The notes below the pieces were generated by a model that saw only the letters and a program-made list of their open reading frames with translations, had not been told where the DNA came from and ran no database searches. Below are positions 32,902-38,133 of a stretch of DNA of 38,133 bases, piece by piece; positions within the stretch are counted from its first letter, which is position 1, and each line of letters starts with the position of its first letter. The stretch covers positions 1 to 38,133 of the forward strand of contig PWEO01000086.1 of assembly GCA_003553525.1 (NCBI GenBank), in the 5' to 3' direction. This stretch comes from Clostridiaceae bacterium (GTDB taxonomy: Bacteria > Bacillota > Clostridia > Peptostreptococcales > T1SED10-28). Both the position numbers and the translations under genes were made by a program.

Positions 32902-32934
32902 AAAACACCTAAATCATTATGATTTAGGTGTTTT
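32902..32934 (+). terminator. Bidirectional intrinsic terminator
   Basis: A perfect 15-bp inverted repeat AAAACACCTAAATCA / TGATTTAGGTGTTTT (32902-32916, 32920-32934) with a 3-nt centre. The arms carry T-runs on both strands. It ends the tRNA transcript on the plus strand and the converging dihydroorotate-dehydrogenase-like gene on the minus strand (stop 33 bp away). Confidence 0.92.
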
Positions 32935-32967
32935 GCGTTGTGAAAGGTTATTTTCAGGAATTTCCGA

Positions 32968-33960
32968 TTATAAATTTTCCTTGGATAACAGCATCTTAAT
33001 ATATTGACTTCGTTCGTAAGCCCAGGGATCCTTCATGTGATCCTTCGCCATGTTTCCTCGGAAGTCTTCAAGGCTCTGATAGCCTTTCGCTTTCATCCAC
33101 TCTTCCAATTCTTTGGTTAAGACTTCAATCTGCTGCATACCGTTTTTATAAAGAGTACTTACCACCTGTACGCTTTGGGCTCCTGCAAGCAGCATTTTAA
33201 TCATGTCCTCCCCTTCGATGATTCCCTTACTGCTGATAATATCACCCTTAAAAACAGGGCTCAAAAGGGCGGTCCACCGCAGGGATAATAAACTGTCCGA
33301 GGACTGGGAGAAATCAAAGGAAATATTTTCTTCCTCTTCATGAATATCAATCTCCGGCTGGAACAGTCGGTTAAATAGAATTACTGCATCGGCCCCGGCA
33401 TCATCCAAACGCTTAACGAAGTTTGCCATATTGGTGTAGTAGGGACTGAGTTTAACGGATATCGGAATGTTTACCGCCGCCTTTACTTTCTGCAGCACTT
33501 CGATTTTTTCCTGTTCAATAGCCTCGGCAGTGGTATCGGGATTTTGGGGAAGTTCGTAGAAATTCAGTTCCAGTCCGTCCACACCGGTTTTTTCAATAGC
33601 CTGTGCATACTCAACCCAGGTTTCAAGGTTGTGGGCATTCAGGCTTGCAATAATGGGCACATGCACTTTCTTCTTGGCTTTTTGCAACCAGTATAAATGT
33701 TCTTTGGTTCCCTTATAATCGATATGAGGATGGACGGAGGTCATCTCTGCATGAATATGATCGAATGCTTCCATTTCCTCTTCGAATTTAAAACGGGTAA
33801 GCTCAATTTCCTCTTCAAACAATGACTTCACTACAATAGCCCCTACTCCGGAAAACTCCATGCGTTTAAGATTTTTCATGTCGCTGGATAATGCACTGGC
33901 CCCGGCAACAATCGGATTTTTAATCGGAATTCCCATATACGTGGTTTCTAAATTTAACAA
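32968..33960 (-). CDS. Dihydroorotate dehydrogenase-like flavoprotein lacking the catalytic Cys/Ser
   Basis: A 330-residue TIM-barrel protein related to PyrD (COG0167 type). It begins with NLETTYMGIPIKNPIVAGA and has the FMN-site segments PISVKLSPYYTN, DAVILFNRL, ISSKGIIEGEDMIKMLLAGA and QVVSTLYKNG. In true class 1 dehydrogenases the catalytic base sits in NxSCPN. Here the matching stretch reads LELNFYELPQNPD, with neither Cys nor Ser, so dihydroorotate oxidation is unlikely. Such proteins are often annotated 'dihydroorotate dehydrogenase-like' with unknown substrate. An ATG at 33973-33975 lies within the ribosome site ATGGAGGTG; the TTG at 33958-33960, 6 nt after it, is the more likely start. 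It is the only minus-strand gene in the window and a single-gene unit. Confidence 0.8.
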   Translation of the reverse strand: MLNLETTYMGIPIKNPIVAGASALSSDMKNLKRMEFSGVGAIVVKSLFEEEIELTRFKFEEEMEAFDHIHAEMTSVHPHIDYKGTKEHLYWLQKAKKKVHVPIIASLNAHNLETWVEYAQAIEKTGVDGLELNFYELPQNPDTTAEAIEQEKIEVLQKVKAAVNIPISVKLSPYYTNMANFVKRLDDAGADAVILFNRLFQPEIDIHEEEENISFDFSQSSDSLLSLRWTALLSPVFKGDIISSKGIIEGEDMIKMLLAGAQSVQVVSTLYKNGMQQIEVLTKELEEWMKAKGYQSLEDFRGNMAKDHMKDPWAYERSQYIKMLLSKENL

Positions 33961-34044
33961 AATCAACACCTCCATAGTTTTTATGTATTGCCTTTATTCT
34001 TCTTACTACATGTATACCAATTAACTGCGGGATTAATCAGAAAA

Positions 34045-34082
34045 TTCCGGATCCTTCCCGGAACAATGTAAAAGGGAAGGAT
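34045..34082 (+). promoter_or_regulatory. Two mutually exclusive hairpins in the divergent spacer
   Basis: Hairpin A is TTCCGG (34045-34050) with CCGGAA (34058-34063). Hairpin B is ATCCTTCCC (34051-34059) with GGGAAGGAT (34074-34082), followed by TTTC. They share bases 34058-34059 and cannot form together. They lie between the divergent dehydrogenase-like and ytxH-like genes, about 85 bp before the latter. An attenuator is possible, but the T-run is short. The rest of this ~205-bp spacer shows no clear promoter. Confidence 0.35.
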
Positions 34083-34165
34083 TTTCAGAAAAAACAACAA
34101 AAAACGTTTCAGCTGCCGCATAATGGGTAGTAAGTATAAGAAATAAGATGAAGGGGAGTGCTATA

Positions 34166-34744
34166 ATGGATAAAAAAGACTTAAGCAAAAAAATTGAAAA
34201 CCTGAAGGATCGGTTTAACCCGAAGAAACGTGAGGAAGAAAAGGCGAAGGAACATCGTAAAGGTGTAGCAAAAGGAGCGGCTGCCGGAGGAATCCTGGGC
34301 GGATTAGCCGGGGTTTTATTTGCGCCGGATAAAGGGGAAAATACCCGTAAAAAAGCGAAGGAAGAAATTGAGAAAAATACGGAAAAGGTTAAAGAAAATC
34401 TAGGGGAAACCAAGGAGAATCTGGAGAAAAACTTTGAAGAAACCAAACTGAAGGCTAAGGATTTTTATCATGAAAAAAAAGAAACCGTAGAAGAAAGTGT
34501 GGAAAAGGCGAAAGAGCGATTCAGTAAAAGCAAAGAGGAACTGGAAGAGGAATTAGAGGAGAAAAAAGAAGAATTAGAGGAAAAAAAGGAAGAAGTGGAA
34601 CAAAAGGCGAAGGACGCCAAGGAAAAAGCGGAGAAGCAGAAAAAAGCAGTGGAGAAGGATGCAGAGGAGATAAAAAAAGAAGTGAAGGAAAAAGCGGAAA
34701 AGCGTAAAGAAGAAATTAAAAAAGATGTCAAGGATACAAAATAG
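34166..34744 (+). CDS. YtxH-domain protein with long Lys/Glu coiled coil
   Basis: A 192-residue protein. A basic N-terminus (1-35) is followed by a short Gly/Ala-rich hydrophobic segment (GAAAGGILGGLAGVLFAPDKG, about 38-58), the mark of the YtxH family. It is long enough to dip into or span the membrane. From about residue 60 to the end the sequence is almost only Lys, Glu and Ala in 7- and 11-residue periods (KEKAEKQKKAVEKDAEEIKK), predicting a long charged amphipathic helix like LEA or apolipoprotein repeats. YtxH-family genes often respond to general stress; the molecular role is unknown. The ATG at 34166 follows AGGGGAG; an upstream in-frame ATG (34148) has no site. Confidence 0.8.
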   Translation: MDKKDLSKKIENLKDRFNPKKREEEKAKEHRKGVAKGAAAGGILGGLAGVLFAPDKGENTRKKAKEEIEKNTEKVKENLGETKENLEKNFEETKLKAKDFYHEKKETVEESVEKAKERFSKSKEELEEELEEKKEELEEKKEEVEQKAKDAKEKAEKQKKAVEKDAEEIKKEVKEKAEKRKEEIKKDVKDTK

Positions 34745-34778
34745 ATTTATATAATAAATAAACCGCATAGAGGTTTGC

Positions 34779-34820
34779 ATCTCCAATAGGGAATTTACCT
34801 GTTGGAGATTTCCTTGTATA
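34779..34820 (+). terminator. Terminator after the YtxH-domain gene
   Basis: ATCTCCAATAGG (34779-34790) pairs with CCTGTTGGAGAT (34798-34809), one T-G pair, around a 7-nt loop, followed by a moderately T-rich TTTCCTTGTATAT. It separates the ytxH-like gene from the ABC operon. Confidence 0.65.
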
Positions 34821-34863
34821 TAAAGGGGATTCCCATCCATCCCTACACCGAGGGATTAAATTA

Positions 34864-34872
34864 TGGTAAAAT
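34864..34872 (+). promoter_or_regulatory. Putative extended -10 promoter of the ABC operon
   Basis: TGGTAAAAT gives a TG-extended -10 (TAAAAT at 34867-34872) about 40 bp ahead of the ABC ATPase start, directly after a terminator. The -35 region is weak. Confidence 0.4.
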
Positions 34873-34911
34873 AAAGACAAATATAAATATAAAAGAAAAA
34901 TGAGGGATGTT

Positions 34912-35658
34912 ATGGGTGTCATAAAAGCGGAACATATCCACTATGGATACGGCAAAGAAGAGGTTTTAAAAGACCTCAGTTTCGAGGTGGAAAAAGGAGA
35001 AATCCTGGGAATTCTAGGGGATAACGGAGCGGGGAAATCCACCCTGCTCTCCATACTGGCGACCCTTCAGGATCCGGAAAAAGGTAAGCTTTATTATTTT
35101 GGTCAAGAAAAAAAAGCCTATCCCCTTCAAAAACTTCGGGGAATCATCGGCTATGTACCCCAGGAAGTGGCTCTATACCCCGATGAAAGTCCCTATGAAA
35201 ACTTAAAAATTTTTGCAAGACTTCAAGGCCTTCGGGGAAAGGAACTTAAAGAGAGGGTCCAAAGCACCCTGGAAGATCTCGGGCTCACAAAAGAGATGAA
35301 CAAACCGATTAAGAACTTATCGGGAGGCATGAAAAGGCGAACGAATTTAGGGGTGGCCTTAATGCATGGGCCCAGCCTGTTAATTCTGGATGAACCTACC
35401 GTAGGGATCGATTTTATTTCCCGAAAAGCAATTTTAAAAGTCCTGAGGAACCTTGCTGAAAAAGGACATACGATTATCTATTCCACCCATGCCCTTGAAG
35501 AAGTGCAGTATGTCTGTGATCGCGCCCTGGTAATTGAAGAGGGAAGCATTCACCGGGTATTGTCTATAAACGGAGAAGAAAAGGGAGTGTTTAAAGAAAA
35601 ATCAATGGAAGAGGTTTTTAAAGCCTGGTTTAAACTGGAAAAGGAGGAAGGCCAATGA
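34912..35658 (+). CDS. ABC transporter ATP-binding protein
   Basis: A 248-residue nucleotide-binding subunit of an ABC-2 type exporter. Walker A GDNGAGKST is near residue 39, the Q-loop is in GYVPQEVALYPDES, the signature is LSGGMKRR, Walker B is LLILDEPTVGID, and the H-loop is YSTHALEEV. A C-terminal tail of ~40 residues follows, as in NatA/CcmA-like exporter ATPases. ATG 34900 is in frame, but the ATG at 34912 is better placed behind GAGGG. Its stop overlaps the next ATG (ATGA), and two permease genes lie further down, so it should power that exporter. The substrate is unknown. Confidence 0.93.
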   Translation: MGVIKAEHIHYGYGKEEVLKDLSFEVEKGEILGILGDNGAGKSTLLSILATLQDPEKGKLYYFGQEKKAYPLQKLRGIIGYVPQEVALYPDESPYENLKIFARLQGLRGKELKERVQSTLEDLGLTKEMNKPIKNLSGGMKRRTNLGVALMHGPSLLILDEPTVGIDFISRKAILKVLRNLAEKGHTIIYSTHALEEVQYVCDRALVIEEGSIHRVLSINGEEKGVFKEKSMEEVFKAWFKLEKEEGQ

Positions 35659-36728
35659 ATAGAAATAAGCGATGGGTAATAGGAGCTTTGTTAGTACTGT
35701 CCCTGTTGGTTTTTGTGGGGTGCAGTAATGACGGGGAAGAACTCAGTGATATGGAAATCTTTGAAAAAGCCTTTATGCAAAATTTAGAAAGACACAGCTT
35801 TGAATTTACCGGAGAGATGGGTCTTAAGATGGAGGATTTATCCACACAGAACCAAGCCCTGGGAAGTATGATGGGGATGTTTAATAATATCGGTATGAGC
35901 TTTGAAGGAATGATCGATGGTGAGGATCAATTAAATCCTGAAGTATACATGTCGGGGCAAATCAACGCCGGTGGTTTCGGTGTGGCCTTAGAGATGTATA
36001 TGTTAGAGGAACAGATCGCCATAAAAGCTCCGATGATGGCCCAGTTTATGGGAGATCAGCGTTTGGCCGAGGGGTATTTGCTGATAGATTTAGACGATGA
36101 TTTTTATAATCAAGAGGGTATGGAACAAATGGATCCCCAGGACCGGGAAGAGCTCTTGGGAATGTTTAAACAATTTGGAGAAATCTATATGGAGATTGTA
36201 GAAGAAGAGTTTATCACCAATAATGGAGAAACGGAAATCACCATAAATGATGATGACGTGGCTGTAAAGGAATTTGAGGTTTATATGGGTCGAGCAGAGA
36301 TCAGAATGGTACTGGAGAGTATTCCTGAAATATTAGAGGATGAATCCTTCAGAGAACTTATTTTTGAAACGGTCCGTATGAGTGATACAGGAGTTTCTCC
36401 GGAAGAAGTTGAAGCGGAAATGGACGAATTTATGGAGGATTTTGATCAGGATAAAATTGATGAGTTAATGGAAGAGCTGGACCGGGTTCTGGACTTTGAG
36501 GAAAGTTATTTTTCCATGACCCTTTATATTGATGAAGATTATCGCATCGTAAGAGAGGAATATGATGCAAACATCGTATTTCAACAAGATCAGGAAGCTT
36601 TCAGCCTCCAGATTGCGGGAACCATGGATTACTGGAATATCAACGAAGATATTAATATTGAAGCACCGGAATTTACCGATGAAAACAGCGTGCCTATGCA
36701 GGAATTAATGTTTGCACCGGGATTTTGA
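35655..36728 (+). CDS. Acidic lipoprotein in ABC exporter operon
   Basis: A 357-residue protein with a lipoprotein signal: basic start MNRNKRW, hydrophobic core, then VFVGC with Cys23 as the lipidation site (Phe at -3 is less usual). The mature part is very acidic and Met-rich and has no recognised domain. It alternates predicted strands (FEFTGEMGLKMEDL, YMSGQINAGGFGVALEMYML) with acidic helices (EEVEAEMDEFMEDFDQDKID). The overall pattern resembles surface lipoproteins of the LppX/LolA-like half-barrel type, but that is a guess from pattern alone. It overlaps the ATPase stop by 4 bp, so it is translated with it and is probably an accessory of the exporter or the receiver of its cargo. Confidence 0.7.
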   Translation: MNRNKRWVIGALLVLSLLVFVGCSNDGEELSDMEIFEKAFMQNLERHSFEFTGEMGLKMEDLSTQNQALGSMMGMFNNIGMSFEGMIDGEDQLNPEVYMSGQINAGGFGVALEMYMLEEQIAIKAPMMAQFMGDQRLAEGYLLIDLDDDFYNQEGMEQMDPQDREELLGMFKQFGEIYMEIVEEEFITNNGETEITINDDDVAVKEFEVYMGRAEIRMVLESIPEILEDESFRELIFETVRMSDTGVSPEEVEAEMDEFMEDFDQDKIDELMEELDRVLDFEESYFSMTLYIDEDYRIVREEYDANIVFQQDQEAFSLQIAGTMDYWNINEDINIEAPEFTDENSVPMQELMFAPGF

Positions 36729-36806
36729 ATACTCGATGAGTATCCTTCGGGTTAAGTATTAATCGGTTAGGAATTAAGCGGTTATTAATTAATATCCCGT
36801 GGGATA
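36729..36806 (+). repeat. Degenerate 15-bp tandem repeat and short palindromes
   Basis: Between the lipoprotein and permease genes lie three tandem 15-bp units of the form GGTTA-NNN-ATTAA-NN (36750-36764, 36765-36779, 36780-36794). They are flanked by a 6-bp hairpin ATACTC-GAT-GAGTAT (36729-36743) and an inverted repeat TATCCC-GT-GGGATA (36793-36806) just before the ribosome site AAAGGAGG. Confidence 0.6.
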
Positions 36807-36820
36807 AAGGAGGAAAAACC

Positions 36821-38059
36821 ATGTTTGCATCTTTAGGGAGAGGATTTCGTGTAGCGGTGGAAGAGTTGAAAAAATCCTTGCGTCATAAGAAAAAAACCAT
36901 GGGAATGATCGTGATTCCCCTGGTTTTTATTTTTTTGTTAACCGCAGGCTTCGGAAACTATTTTGAAGAAGGCCTGTTTATTGAATCTTTTTCCGTAGCG
37001 GTGGTGAATGAGGATCATCATCCCATGGCGGATCTTTTGATGGATCAAATACGAGGGGACGAGGGTCTTCAGGATTTGATAGAAATTTTAGAGGTCAGCG
37101 GTGCCGATGAAGCGGAAAAACTGGTAGAAGGGGAAGAAGTCTTTGCAGGTGTGATCATTCCTGAAGACTTTGTAGGAAGTCTGGAGCGGGGAGAATCCCG
37201 GGAACTTCTTCTCTATACAAGCCCGGGGGATCCATTCAAATCCCAGGTGCTGCAAGGGGTTATGGAGAGCTTTATGTACAGCGTATCTGCGGGACAAAGC
37301 GGAGTGAATACGGTTTGGGACTATTACCGGGAACAGGACATTCCCATAGAAGAGCGCCGGGAAAAGATTGATCCCGTAATACGGGATATTACTTTTCGTG
37401 CATTGAATGCCCGGGATACCATGATGGCCCATGAACAGGTGGAAGGGATAAACACCATGGATCCCGGGGTCTATTATCTTCATTCCGTGGTTTTCAGCCT
37501 GTTATTGTTTACCGCCTTATTTATGGGAAAGGATCTTATAGAGGAAAAACAGTTGGGAATATTTCGCAGGATTCCTTTTACCGGAACCATTATGGGTGAG
37601 TATTACGGCGGAAAAATTTTCGGACACAGTTTGCGAATGGTTTTTTACGGAGGGGGTTTTTTGATCGCGGTAGAATTTTTGTTTTTAAATGGAGTGACTT
37701 CTTCATTGTTCGTTGCGATTGGATATTTAAGTCTCTGGGTTTTTCTGATCTTATCCGTGGTCGGTTTGTTGGCTTTGGTGCTGAGAAATACAGATGTTTA
37801 CTTTACCCTTGGGAATTTTGCAGTGTTTGTTTTAATTCTTCTGGGAGGGGGATTGATTCCCTATTATTATCTTCCTTACGGATTGGATCAGTTTGCGCGA
37901 GTACTTCCTCACTATAACTACTTACAGAGGGTCCAGCGGATTACACTAACAGATTATGAAGGTCTGGGGTTGGAATCTTTAGGGATTGTATTGGTAAGCC
38001 TTTTGCTGCTAGGCCTGGGAATAACAATCGTAAATCGACAGGCAGGTGATCAAACATGA
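36821..38059 (+). CDS. ABC-2 type transporter permease
   Basis: A 412-residue membrane subunit of the exporter. It has an N-terminal helix (about 27-45), then a large extracytoplasmic domain of ~170 residues (SVAVVNEDHHPMADLL, VFAGVIIPEDFVGSLERG, LLLYTSPGDPFKSQVL). Five further hydrophobic segments fill the C-terminal half (about 225-240, 270-292, 303-330, 335-355 and 385-405). This arrangement is typical of the ABC2_membrane_3 / YhgE-like permeases that export drugs, peptides or lipids. AAAGGAGG precedes the ATG. Its stop overlaps the following permease gene start (ATGA). Confidence 0.9.
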   Translation: MFASLGRGFRVAVEELKKSLRHKKKTMGMIVIPLVFIFLLTAGFGNYFEEGLFIESFSVAVVNEDHHPMADLLMDQIRGDEGLQDLIEILEVSGADEAEKLVEGEEVFAGVIIPEDFVGSLERGESRELLLYTSPGDPFKSQVLQGVMESFMYSVSAGQSGVNTVWDYYREQDIPIEERREKIDPVIRDITFRALNARDTMMAHEQVEGINTMDPGVYYLHSVVFSLLLFTALFMGKDLIEEKQLGIFRRIPFTGTIMGEYYGGKIFGHSLRMVFYGGGFLIAVEFLFLNGVTSSLFVAIGYLSLWVFLILSVVGLLALVLRNTDVYFTLGNFAVFVLILLGGGLIPYYYLPYGLDQFARVLPHYNYLQRVQRITLTDYEGLGLESLGIVLVSLLLLGLGITIVNRQAGDQT

Positions 38060-38133
38060 AAATTTTTACGGTGACGCTGATGCAATTAAAAGGATTTTTC
38101 AGAAAAAAAACCGCCTGGTTATTGCTTATTTTA
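38056..38133 (+). CDS. Second ABC-2 type permease, cut by window edge
   Basis: The reading frame opens at an ATG overlapping the previous stop by 4 bp and runs without interruption to the window end (26 codons). It begins MKIFTVTLMQLKGFFRKKTA followed by WLLLIL: an amphipathic basic start leading into a membrane helix, the usual N-terminus of ABC-2 permeases. It probably pairs with the preceding permease. Confidence 0.65.
   Translation, partial: MKIFTVTLMQLKGFFRKKTAWLLLIL

Noticed and set aside
34162-34167. TATAAT before the YtxH-domain gene as a promoter
   Set aside because: It overlaps the start codon and follows the ribosome site, so it cannot serve this gene.
34468-34731. Minus-strand Ser/Phe-rich open frame
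   Set aside because: It is the reverse reading of the Lys/Glu coiled coil of the YtxH-domain gene (GAA/AAA codons read as TTC/TTT).

Overview
The window is a gene-dense chromosomal segment from a Gram-positive anaerobe, most likely class Clostridia. The evidence is strong AGGAGG-type ribosome sites, several TTG and GTG starts, U-tract hairpin terminators, a purS/purQ/small purL arrangement, the Bacillus-type Fe-S PurF, GatCAB and an UPF0104/UPF0316/YtxH gene set. An Alkaliphilus/Natronincola-like lineage would fit, but that is only inference; no marker gene that would settle it is present. No phage, insertion sequence, rRNA or CRISPR was seen, and no gene-free stretch exceeds about 215 bp.

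Layout. (1) 1-10026: de novo purine operon purC(partial)-S-Q-L-F-M-N-H-D, closed by a terminator at 10037-10084. Its promoter and any upstream riboswitch lie outside the window. (2) 10226-16197: a membrane-anchored metallophosphoesterase. Next comes a soluble fusion of an NAD-binding-type Rossmann domain to a chemoreceptor signalling domain, apparently started at an ATT codon. A PAS-GAF histidine kinase overlaps a receiver-histidine kinase, which overlaps a pyroglutamyl peptidase. (3) 16296-24612: pcrA, ligA, a TIGR01906-type membrane protein and gatC-gatA-gatB. (4) 24617-28465: a locus with a near-consensus Fur box holding feoA, a divergent short feoB, a nicotianamine-synthase-like gene and an UPF0104 membrane protein. 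(5) 28518-32222: HypE-like AIR-synthase-related protein, UPF0316 protein, rph, an XTP/dITP diphosphatase and a YfcE/MJ0936-like phosphodiesterase. (6) 32289-32934: promoter, six tRNAs (Gly-TCC, His-GTG, Gln-TTG, Gly-GCC, Arg-TCT, Arg-TCG) and a perfect bidirectional terminator. (7) Minus strand 32968-33960: a dihydroorotate-dehydrogenase-like protein lacking the expected catalytic Cys/Ser. (8) 34166-38133: a YtxH coiled-coil protein, then an ABC exporter operon (ATPase, lipoprotein, permease, second permease cut by the window edge).

The best candidate for something undescribed is the feo locus. A small protein with the Rossmann glycine-rich segment and RCPAHG motif expected of nicotianamine synthases sits directly behind Fur-box-controlled feoAB and overlaps a polytopic membrane protein. 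This suggests a metallophore or SAM-derived small molecule tied to Fe(II) uptake. Second is the ATT-initiated Rossmann-chemoreceptor fusion, a plausible cytoplasmic sensor of a nucleotide cofactor, next to a two-kinase relay that has no DNA-binding output in the window.
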